Positions 27,343-34,292 of a stretch of 64,000 nt of DNA are shown one piece after another. Position 1 is the stretch's first letter. Each line of letters begins with the position of its first letter. Source of the stretch: Bacteroidales bacterium (lineage in GTDB: Bacteria > Bacteroidota > Bacteroidia > Bacteroidales > UBA932); contig JAGBTG010000034.1 in the NCBI GenBank assembly GCA_017631435.1, positions 80,700 through 144,699 on the forward strand, in the 5' to 3' direction. The notes below the pieces were generated by a model. That model was not told the origin of the DNA. It was given only the letters and a program-made list of their open reading frames with translations, and did no database searches. The position numbers and the translations under genes are program-made.

Positions 27343-28722
27343 TTACTGCTCCAAATAAGGAACCCCGCTATAATACTCCACCACACTCCTCTTCAAATAA
27401 TACTTCAGCAAGGCATTCAACTGCTCGGCCCTGGCTGCCAACCAGTTTCCCGACGAAGTCTGCCACTCAATAGGGGAAATCATCCCCTGCTCAAACTTCC
27501 TGGTGTTGTATTTGTGCGCCTGATTTTGCACCTGTACCTGTCGGGAAGCCTGAATGAATGCTGCATAAGCCCCCTCCTTATCCTGCAGTGCCCTTGCCAC
27601 CTCCGATTCTACCTCCCTCATCTTGGCATCATACCTGGCCGATGCCCTCAAATAGGCATTTTTTCTTTTGGCCACAGTTGCCTGCCTGTAGAGGCGCCCG
27701 TAAATTGGGATGCTCATTGAAAGCTGGATATATTCACCCATATTGTTGGAAAACTGCTCCTTGAACGGTGTAGCAATATACCCGTTCTCCCGTGGGTAAG
27801 TGAAATAACTGGTGCTCCAGCCCCCACTTAGGTTCAAAGAGGGCAAAAGTTGCCATTTTGATGTATTCAATGCCCTTTTTGCATTCAGCATCTCCCCTTT
27901 TGCTATGGCTACGGACGGGAGTGACAGTGCAGCCCTCTGCGCAATGTCTGATGGGGTATCAAGATACCCGTCCATCACAAGTTTCTCCCCCTGTTCCATC
28001 ACCTGTCCGTCTGCCATGGAGAAATCAATCTCAAGTTCCTCTTCCAATGGCCAGAACATGATATCCTTAAGGGTGAGGAGAGCATCGTTGTACATATTGC
28101 GGGTATTTACCAGCCTATACTCCTTGGCAGCAAGATCGGCCTCAATCTGCACCACATCAGCATACCCTTTCTGCCCCAACTGCTCCTGTTTGCGTGCAAG
28201 TTGTACCGCCTTTTTGGCTGCTGCAACCTCCTCTTCCATAGCCTTTGCCATCTGGCTGTAATACACCACGTTATAATAAGCCTCCATGGTTGCAAGGCAT
28301 ATTGCATCACGGCTCTCGCTGTATCTGCTGAGCCCCATAGCCTCTGCCGTTTTGGCTATCTTCACATTGTTTACCGCCTGGAAACCGTTGAAAAGGGCAA
28401 TGCTTCCGCTGGCCTGATAGCCGTTCTGGAATGATGTTACAGCCCTGTAGGTATTGGTTTCCGGGTCTACTGAACGTCCAAAGTTGTAATACGCATAAGT
28501 TCCGGCAGATACAGAAGGGGTAAATGCCTCCAGAATTGCACTCCTGCGCTCCACCTGCGCATCGCGGATATCTGCCTGCTGTATCCTCATTTCAGTTGAA
28601 TTGGAAACAGCGTACTCCATACACTCCTTAAGTGTCATAACCTTCCGCTCACTGGCAGTGGCCACTACTGAAGCACCTGCCATCACCATTGCCAACAATG
28701 ATATTTTAAATAGTCTTTCCAT
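27343..28722 (-). CDS. TolC-type outer-membrane channel
   Basis: 459 residues from ATG 28722. The longer frame would include the sigma-54 promoter, so the internal start is right. Signal peptide MERLFKISLLAMVMAGASVVATA, then two repeats of the outer membrane efflux protein domain, beginning TLKECMEYAVSNSTEMRIQQADI and with the matching second half near residues 260-430 (AQRAALSLPSVAIAKGEML...). It forms the exit duct of the export system. It is the first gene of the unit that continues to the adaptor, permease 1, the response regulator and the kinase. Confidence 0.95.
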   Translation of the reverse strand: MERLFKISLLAMVMAGASVVATASERKVMTLKECMEYAVSNSTEMRIQQADIRDAQVERRSAILEAFTPSVSAGTYAYYNFGRSVDPETNTYRAVTSFQNGYQASGSIALFNGFQAVNNVKIAKTAEAMGLSRYSESRDAICLATMEAYYNVVYYSQMAKAMEEEVAAAKKAVQLARKQEQLGQKGYADVVQIEADLAAKEYRLVNTRNMYNDALLTLKDIMFWPLEEELEIDFSMADGQVMEQGEKLVMDGYLDTPSDIAQRAALSLPSVAIAKGEMLNAKRALNTSKWQLLPSLNLSGGWSTSYFTYPRENGYIATPFKEQFSNNMGEYIQLSMSIPIYGRLYRQATVAKRKNAYLRASARYDAKMREVESEVARALQDKEGAYAAFIQASRQVQVQNQAHKYNTRKFEQGMISPIEWQTSSGNWLAARAEQLNALLKYYLKRSVVEYYSGVPYLEQ

Positions 28723-28751
28723 CTTTTGCCGTTTTACATCCATCCCTTGGA

Positions 28752-28766
28752 GCAACGGCCGTGCCA
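28752..28766 (-). promoter_or_regulatory. Sigma-54 promoter for the tolC-like unit
   Basis: The minus strand reads TGGCAC-GGCCG-TTGC, an exact consensus -24/-12 match, about 30 bases before the start codon at 28722. Confidence 0.88.
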
Positions 28767-28820
28767 AACTACTCAAACTGCTGATTATGTGAATATTGCA
28801 TATTTTAGCAAAAATAAAAG

Positions 28821-28858
28821 CTGTAAAGAAACTTTACAGCTGATAAATATCTTTACAG
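28821..28858. promoter_or_regulatory. Upstream activator site (shared palindrome)
   Basis: TGTAAAGAAACTTTACA at 28822-28838 is identical to the site at 20150, with an extra half CTTTACAG at 28851-28858. It begins 55 bases from the sigma-54 promoter, almost the same spacing as at the other unit. Confidence 0.75.
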
Positions 28859-28904
28859 ATTTCATGTAAAATGCAATGCAGGTTCAAATATAAAATATAC
28901 TGCA

Positions 28905-29963
28905 TCAGATCCTCTCCATATGACAAAGGAGAAGATCCCCATTACCGTCACGCAGGTGCATGCCGTTGCCCTGGCAGTAGCGGAACCATTTGCAGGCGGC
29001 ACATTTGCCGGTTTTCATCCAAGAGCGGTTCCGGTATTGCTGAAACCTGTTCTCCCACACCTCAATGAAATCATCTTTATATATATTGCCCTGATTATAG
29101 TCTGCCCTTATGCTTCCACAGGCAGAAATTGAACCGTCTATCCTTACCGACGCAATTGAGAGACCGGCCTGACAACTGAAAAGGTGGTCGCGCACATCTC
29201 CCTCATATTCTCCCAAAAATCCTTCGCATCCGTAACTGGCATGTATCCGTCCCTCCTTCCTCGTCTTCCTGATGAATTCCATAAGTCCCCGGAACTTCTC
29301 ACGGCTCAGCTGCAGCTGCGGGTCTGCGGCAGCGCGTCCTACAGGGAAGACCGTAAACAGGCGCCAGCTTTTAAGGCCAAGGCTTATCAGATATTCCTTG
29401 AACTGCTCAAGGGTATCATAGTTGATATTGTTTACACAGGTAACCACATCAAATTTGATGGCCGGAACTTTTGCCAGCATCTCCACAGCCCTGGAGGCAT
29501 GGCTGAAACTGTCGGGAAGACCACGCATCCAGTTGTGGTGCTCCTCAAACCCGTCGAGGCTGATGGTGAGGGAGTGGATGCCTGCCTCCAGGAGTCCGTC
29601 TATCATCCGGGGGCTCATCAGACGGCCGTTGGAGACCATTCCCCACGGGAATTCAAGGTTGAATATTTCCCTGCCGCACTTGAGGATATCCTCCCTCACA
29701 AGGGGTTCTCCGCCTGAGACAATAACCATAATGTTATGGGAATCATACTTTTCCTTAATCCTCTCAAGTACTTTGCGGAAATCATTGAAAGGCATGTCGG
29801 GATGAAGGGAAGAGATCTTGCAGTCGCTGCCGCAGTGACGGCATTTGAGGTTGCAGCGGAGGGTGGATTCCCAGAAAAGCTGCCTCAGGGGATGCTCTTC
29901 CTGCATCTGCCTTACAAGTTGCCTGTTCAGTTCAAGTGCTATTTTTTGTCTGATTGTAAGCAT
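28905..29963 (-). CDS. Radical SAM enzyme of the rSAM/lipoprotein pair
   Basis: 352 residues. The cluster-binding motif CNLKCRHC lies in WESTLRCNLKCRHCGSDCK (about residues 36-44), followed by VIVSGGEPL and TISLDGFEEHHNWMRG. A C-terminal SPASM-like region has cysteines in SCQAG, SACGS and KCAACKWFRYCQGNGMH. The start overlaps the upstream lipoprotein gene by 25 bases. This matches the Bacteroidota 'rSAM/lipoprotein system' (from memory TIGR04133 with TIGR04134), where the enzyme is thought to modify its lipoprotein partner. The chemistry is not known. Confidence 0.85.
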   Translation of the reverse strand: MLTIRQKIALELNRQLVRQMQEEHPLRQLFWESTLRCNLKCRHCGSDCKISSLHPDMPFNDFRKVLERIKEKYDSHNIMVIVSGGEPLVREDILKCGREIFNLEFPWGMVSNGRLMSPRMIDGLLEAGIHSLTISLDGFEEHHNWMRGLPDSFSHASRAVEMLAKVPAIKFDVVTCVNNINYDTLEQFKEYLISLGLKSWRLFTVFPVGRAAADPQLQLSREKFRGLMEFIRKTRKEGRIHASYGCEGFLGEYEGDVRDHLFSCQAGLSIASVRIDGSISACGSIRADYNQGNIYKDDFIEVWENRFQQYRNRSWMKTGKCAACKWFRYCQGNGMHLRDGNGDLLLCHMERI

Positions 29964-30442
29964 GTTGCCTCCAATGTGATATCTTCCACGTATTTGCCGT
30001 TATACCAGGTTCCTTCAGCCTCCCCCACAAACTTCAATGGGACTATATAAACAGTATCCTTGTAGTTGCCGTTGGCATTTGTATCAAGATCATGCATCTT
30101 TATGAACATCTGGCCGTAATATTCATTATCCCACCCGGAAAACATCCCTTTAAGCAGGTACACACCCTGTGTACTGCCTGTTACCGGATAACTGAAATCA
30201 CGGAATATCTCTTTGTTTGCCCCATATTGGTCTACATATGAATACATGGATCCAGGAAGCAGTGACAAACCGTCAACAGGGGCCTTTGTCTGAGAATCCA
30301 CAATTTTGCATTTGACGTCATATGTGCAGTATGGTGCCCCGTATTCAGCCTTAAAGCCATTATCTTTACTGCAGGATGCAACAACCGTAAATCCCATTGA
30401 TGCAAGTATCCACCTGCTGATTCTGTACAATATCCTTTTCAT
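29939..30442 (-). CDS. Lipoprotein partner of the radical SAM enzyme
   Basis: 167 residues. A signal peptide ends in the lipobox-like VVASC followed by SKDN, so it should be lipid-anchored. The mature part starts AEYGAPYCTYDVKCKIVDSQTKAPV, a fold-like segment with two cysteines typical of this partner family, and later has HDLDTNANGNYKDTVYIVPL. It is the first gene of the pair. The likely function is as target of the radical SAM enzyme at 28905, by analogy with the described family pair; no modified residue can be named. Confidence 0.8.
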   Translation of the reverse strand: MKRILYRISRWILASMGFTVVASCSKDNGFKAEYGAPYCTYDVKCKIVDSQTKAPVDGLSLLPGSMYSYVDQYGANKEIFRDFSYPVTGSTQGVYLLKGMFSGWDNEYYGQMFIKMHDLDTNANGNYKDTVYIVPLKFVGEAEGTWYNGKYVEDITLEATCLQSDKK

Positions 30443-30545
30443 AAGCGGTTCTGTGTTTTTGAATTTATAACGGAACCTCCATGCAAATACTTCCTATGCG
30501 GAACATATTTAATTTTTTTGCACGATTTATGCATCTGCCTGGAAG

Positions 30546-30553
30546 TATTTTTG
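30546..30553 (+). promoter_or_regulatory. Possible -7 element for the ECF sigma gene
   Basis: TATTTTTG fits TAnnTTTG about 48 bases before the start at 30601. The candidate -33 (TTTG near 30516) is further away than usual, so the call is weak. Confidence 0.35.
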
Positions 30554-30600
30554 CTATTCTCCCGTTTCAAATATATAAAAAATTGAGCGGAATAACCAAT

Positions 30601-31143
30601 ATGACGGATGTTGAACTGGCCAGATTGTGCGCCAATGGCGATGAAAGTGCCAGAAAGGAGCTGTATACCAGGTATGCGGCATGGCTCTATGCGCTCTGCT
30701 TCAGATATGTTGGTGACAGGGAGCTTGCCCGCGACCTCATGCACGACGCAATGATAAAAATCTTTGATTGCGCAGGCAAATACCAACCGCACGGATCATT
30801 GAAATCATGGTGCTCCAGAGTTACCGTAAATCTGGTGATAGACCATCTGCGCAAATCCAGGCAGATGGATGTGGTGCCGCTGGAAGAGAGTGTGACAACG
30901 GTTCCTCAACCCGATACGGAGGAGGTTGAAAAGATTCCAAAAGAGGAACTTCTGCGCATGGTAAGCCAACTTCCCCCAACGAAAAGGGTTGTATTCAATC
31001 TTTACTGCGTGGAAGGATATTCACACAAAGAGATTTCCGCACTTCTGAACATTAAGGAAAAAACCTCCTCCTCGCTGCTGTTCAAGGCACGCGGACAACT
31101 GGCAGAAAACATTAAGGAATACATTAAAAGGAACGGATTATGA
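30601..31143 (+). CDS. ECF-type RNA polymerase sigma factor
   Basis: 180 residues from ATG 30601; an upstream in-frame extension has no sigma sequence. Region 2 is RYVGDRELARDLMHDAMIKIFDCAGKY with the following GSLKSWCSRVTVNLVIDHLRK, and region 4 is PPTKRVVFNLYCVEGYSHKEISALLNI then KTSSSLLFKARGQLAENI. It should direct polymerase to a small regulon. It overlaps the next gene (ATGA), which has a cytosolic head and a membrane helix and so is the likely anti-sigma partner. Confidence 0.92.
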   Translation: MTDVELARLCANGDESARKELYTRYAAWLYALCFRYVGDRELARDLMHDAMIKIFDCAGKYQPHGSLKSWCSRVTVNLVIDHLRKSRQMDVVPLEESVTTVPQPDTEEVEKIPKEELLRMVSQLPPTKRVVFNLYCVEGYSHKEISALLNIKEKTSSSLLFKARGQLAENIKEYIKRNGL

Positions 31144-32375
31144 TGAACGACTGGACAGATATCATAGGTGAGCAGCTCTCCAATATGAGCGGGACTCTCC
31201 CTGCTGATGACTGGAAGGTGCTTCAGCAGAAATACTCATCTTCCCGCAGGAGGGCAAGAAGGGCCGCAGCATTTCATTGGGCCGGCCGCCTTGTTGCCGC
31301 AGCAGCAGCGGTGCTCCTTATAATTTTCATTTCTCTGCCAAAAGAGAATACCCCACACACCACCCTCATAGCCGAAGAAATTCCACATTCACATGTGATT
31401 CTTCCCGACAGTTGTACCCTGTCAGCGGACAATTGTTCCCTCCCGCAGGAAGAACTTCATCCACACCTGGGAACCTCCAAGGCAACTGAATCTGTGCAGG
31501 ACAAACCATCCGGACAGGAATCTGAATCTACCTGTTCCACCCCTGAAGTGACAACGGATATGAGCGCTGATGCGGCCTCGGGAACAATCTCGGAAACGGC
31601 CTCGGAAACGGCCACGGAAGCGGTATCTGATGCCCCTGTCAAAATACAATCTTCTACAACCCCTGAAAAGGCTACCGATGAGGTGGATAAGACTGGAAAA
31701 GAAAACAAATATCTTGCACTGGATAATCTTTTGGAAGAGCCGGAACGGAATAAAAACAGGCGCAAGATATCCATTGGCATATCCGGGGCCATTTCCGGCA
31801 CTATGGACATGGGAGAAAAAGCCGATATATCGTATGGTTCCGTAATAGAACCGGCAGATTCATCATACCATACTAAGCCTGCCGCTTCCAAATACAAATC
31901 CGACAGGTACGACCATGAAATGCCGGTATCATTTGGCATTTCAGCAAGATTTCACCTAAATGACGTTTTGGCTGTAAGCACCGGAATCAACTACACAAAA
32001 TACGAATCAAAACGCACTGGATACATTCAGGGTCACAAACAAAGTTCAATGCAGAAAGTGCATTATATTGGAATACCGGTAAGATTTGACCTGATACTTG
32101 CAGAGAGCAAGAACCTGAGCTTATACTTGGGTGCCGGAATACAGGCCGACAAATGCTTATGGGCAACTGCCTGGGGTAAAACTATCCATGAGAAAGAGGT
32201 GCTCTGGTCTGCAACTTGCGCCGCCGGACTTCAGGTGAATCTTACCCCATCTTCATCCATATATCTTGAACCGGAACTCAGCCGTGCCCTTAACACAGGT
32301 TCACTGCAGACATACCGGTCTGAAGAAAATTCAACTCTATATATGCGGGCAGGGATACGTTTTACCCTGAAATAG
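31140..32375 (+). CDS. Membrane-anchored protein with outer-membrane-type beta-barrel domain, likely sigma regulator
   Basis: 411 residues. A cytosolic N-terminal segment (~1-45, WTDIIGEQLSNM... and a basic RRRARRAAAFHWAGR) precedes one membrane helix (LVAAAAAVLLIIFISL, ~48-64). A low-complexity Ser/Thr/Glu linker (~95-180) leads to a C-terminal region of alternating beta strands (GISGAISGTMDMG... to YMRAGIRFTLK) of the porin/OmpA-barrel type. Four-base overlap with the ECF sigma gene suggests it regulates that factor. The mixture of an inner-membrane helix and an outer-membrane barrel-like domain is unusual. Confidence 0.7.
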   Translation: MMNDWTDIIGEQLSNMSGTLPADDWKVLQQKYSSSRRRARRAAAFHWAGRLVAAAAAVLLIIFISLPKENTPHTTLIAEEIPHSHVILPDSCTLSADNCSLPQEELHPHLGTSKATESVQDKPSGQESESTCSTPEVTTDMSADAASGTISETASETATEAVSDAPVKIQSSTTPEKATDEVDKTGKENKYLALDNLLEEPERNKNRRKISIGISGAISGTMDMGEKADISYGSVIEPADSSYHTKPAASKYKSDRYDHEMPVSFGISARFHLNDVLAVSTGINYTKYESKRTGYIQGHKQSSMQKVHYIGIPVRFDLILAESKNLSLYLGAGIQADKCLWATAWGKTIHEKEVLWSATCAAGLQVNLTPSSSIYLEPELSRALNTGSLQTYRSEENSTLYMRAGIRFTLK

Positions 32376-32393
32376 TTACGTCGGCTATGGTGG

Positions 32394-32414
32394 TTTTTTT
32401 TTTTGGTGGGGGGG
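32394..32414. repeat. Poly-T and poly-G homopolymer tract
   Basis: Eleven T (32394-32404) are followed shortly by seven G (32408-32414), in the gap between two converging genes. Such tracts are prone to slippage and to sequencing error. Confidence 0.7.
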
Positions 32415-32433
32415 AAATTTCATCGGGAAGAAA

Positions 32434-33039
32434 TTACTGCTCTACCCTATCAATGTAAAGCACCCCGCTCAAATGGTCCACCTCATGCTGGAAAATTACT
32501 GCAGTGAACCCTTCAATGCGCTCCTGCACAACCTTGTGAGCTTCCAATGAGTAATACTGGATTGTAACCCAGGTGTGGCGCATTACCTCGTGACGCTGGT
32601 TTGGAACAGAAAGGCATCCCTCCGGTCCTGGAGCCAGTTCCTGCGATTTCTCTATAATTGAGATATTCGGATACACCTCAAACGGTTCCCCTTCCTTATC
32701 AAAACGCTGCACCGCCACTACCCTTCTGTTTATGCCAACCTGCGGAGCCGCCAACCCTACGCCATCTACATTCGGATGGGTAACTGTCTCCACCATCCTC
32801 TGAGCCAAGACCGCATAAAGTTCACTCTCAATGGCCTTCTCGCCCAAGTTTGCAGAAGTATCCCTCAGCACCTTCAAATCCTCCTCATTATCAATCGTAT
32901 AAACCTTAAGGATGGTATCCTGTGCCCCTTTAATTATATCTTTCTCTATCTGTGTAAAATCACCCTTGCTGCTGCACGAACACACCGCCGCACCAATTAC
33001 AGCCACCGCTGCTGCCACTTTAAAAACACCTTTAATCAT
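32434..33039 (-). CDS. def: Peptide deformylase-type protein with lipoprotein signal
   Basis: 201 residues from ATG 33039; the longer start would overlap the -7 promoter element at 33057. The three deformylase motifs are intact: GVGLAAPQVG, PEGCLSVP and FQHEVDHLSGVLY (metal ligands Cys and two His, catalytic Glu). Unusually, the first ~25 residues form a hydrophobic signal ending AAVCSCSSKGD, a Bacteroidota-type lipoprotein signal. Normal deformylase acts on nascent chains in the cytosol, so an exported copy must do something else or be retained as an inner-membrane protein. Length after the signal is normal. Confidence 0.85.
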   Translation of the reverse strand: MIKGVFKVAAAVAVIGAAVCSCSSKGDFTQIEKDIIKGAQDTILKVYTIDNEEDLKVLRDTSANLGEKAIESELYAVLAQRMVETVTHPNVDGVGLAAPQVGINRRVVAVQRFDKEGEPFEVYPNISIIEKSQELAPGPEGCLSVPNQRHEVMRHTWVTIQYYSLEAHKVVQERIEGFTAVIFQHEVDHLSGVLYIDRVEQ

Positions 33040-33056
33040 AATCTGAAAATTTTGCA

Positions 33057-33064
33057 CAAAAATA
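33057..33064 (-). promoter_or_regulatory. -7 element of the deformylase gene
   Basis: TATTTTTG on the minus strand fits TAnnTTTG, about 18 bases before ATG 33039, beside the inverted-repeat element D. Confidence 0.4.
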
Positions 33065-33073
33065 GTAATTTTT

Positions 33074-33200
33074 GTAACGTCGTCTTTTTGTACATTTTAC
33101 TGATTATCAGGATTATAAAAAATGCAAAATTTCAAGAAATCAAAAACTCATATCTCTACGCCTTTGATAATCAACCGATTGTACAAAAAGACGACGTAAC
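33074..33200. repeat. 125-bp inverted-repeat element, copy D
   Basis: Ends GTCGTCTTTTTGTACA (33079-33094) and its complement at 33179-33200. The interior, read in reverse, resembles copies A and C, so this copy is inverted relative to them. It lies in the divergent promoter region between the deformylase and thioredoxin-like genes. Confidence 0.85.
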
Positions 33201-33236
33201 AAAAAAATTAATTATATTTACAAAAAAACTACAGAC

Positions 33237-33731
33237 ATGAAACGGATACTTTTTACACTGGCAATATGCCTGATAGCGGCAATTTCTTACGGACAGGGGA
33301 ACAAAGGGAGCAAGTTCATAGACTTTACCGTGAAATATGACGGAAAGGAACAGAAACTTTCAGATTATGTAGGGAACGGGAAATATATGCTTGTGGATTT
33401 CTGGGCCAGCTGGTGCCAGCCGTGCAGGGGTGAGATTCCCGGACTAATAAAGATCTACAACAAGTACAAAGGGGAAAATTTTGGTGTGCTGGGAGTTGCA
33501 TTGAACGACAAGCCGGAAAGTTCAAAAAAACTGATTGAAACCATGGGCATCCCTTATCCGCAGATACTCAATGCCGGAAACCAGGTTGCGTATCTGTACA
33601 ACATCAAGGGGATTCCGGAAATAATGCTTTTTGACCCAAGCGGAAAACTTATTGCCCGCGGCCTGAGGGGCCCCTACATTGAGATAGCTGTAAAGAAAGC
33701 GCTGGAGGCTCAAGACTCCCAGAAAAAATAA
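33237..33731 (+). CDS. Exported thioredoxin-like protein (TlpA/ResA type)
   Basis: 164 residues. Signal peptide MKRILFTLAICLIAAISYGQ, then an AhpC/TSA-Redoxin fold with the redox motif WASWCQPC (about residues 58-65) and the cis-proline segment IKGIPEIMLFD. Likely a periplasmic thiol-disulfide reductase. It is the first gene of a short unit with the low-molecular-weight phosphatase and perhaps the aldehyde dehydrogenase. Confidence 0.9.
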   Translation: MKRILFTLAICLIAAISYGQGNKGSKFIDFTVKYDGKEQKLSDYVGNGKYMLVDFWASWCQPCRGEIPGLIKIYNKYKGENFGVLGVALNDKPESSKKLIETMGIPYPQILNAGNQVAYLYNIKGIPEIMLFDPSGKLIARGLRGPYIEIAVKKALEAQDSQKK

Positions 33732-33737
33732 CACAAT

Positions 33738-34256
33738 ATGAAGAAAAAGATAATATTCCTTTGCCACGGCAACATCTGCCGCAGCCCAATGGCTGAATAT
33801 GTAATGAAACACCTTGTAAAACAGCAAGGTAGGGAGAACGAATTTGAAATCACCTCCGGAGCGGTATCGAGGGAGGAGATTGGAAATGACATCTACTCGC
33901 CTGCCAAGCGCAAGCTGCAGGAGAAGGGGGTGGAGTTTGCAAGACACAGGGCCCACCAGATTACTCCGCAGGAATTCTCAGCCAATGACCTCATCATCAC
34001 CATGGACTCCTCAAACATGAGACTCCTTGGAAGAATTGTACCCAATTGGGAATCTGCAGCACCGGGAGAGAACATTCCGGCAGGAAAGATTGTTGGTAAG
34101 GTGCACATGATGATGGAGTTTGCTGCTCCCGACAATACCTCAGGAAAATATGGCGCAAGAGATGTTGCAGACCCTTGGTACACAGGAGATTTTGAGCAAA
34201 CATATCAGGATGTGCTGCAAGGATGCACCGGGCTGCTGGAACTTCTTGCAGAATAA
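33738..34256 (+). CDS. Low-molecular-weight protein-tyrosine phosphatase
   Basis: 172 residues. The phosphate loop CHGNICRSP lies at the N-terminus (catalytic Cys about residue 10, Arg about 16), and the general-acid element DPWYTGDFEQTY is near residue 140. This arrangement is typical of Wzb/YfkJ-type phosphatases that remove phosphate from protein tyrosines or small substrates in the cytosol. It starts 6 bases after the thioredoxin-like gene. The target is unknown. Confidence 0.92.
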   Translation: MKKKIIFLCHGNICRSPMAEYVMKHLVKQQGRENEFEITSGAVSREEIGNDIYSPAKRKLQEKGVEFARHRAHQITPQEFSANDLIITMDSSNMRLLGRIVPNWESAAPGENIPAGKIVGKVHMMMEFAAPDNTSGKYGARDVADPWYTGDFEQTYQDVLQGCTGLLELLAE

Positions 34257-34292
34257 TGGAAACACAGCAATAAGGCAAAACTGGCAACGATT

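Noticed and set aside
33074-33200. Element D as an invertible promoter of the Mpi type
   Set aside because: Inverted ends and opposite orientation fit, but I see no good TAnnTTTG promoter in the interior and the copies have diverged interiors; kept as a repeat element with inversion only as a possibility.
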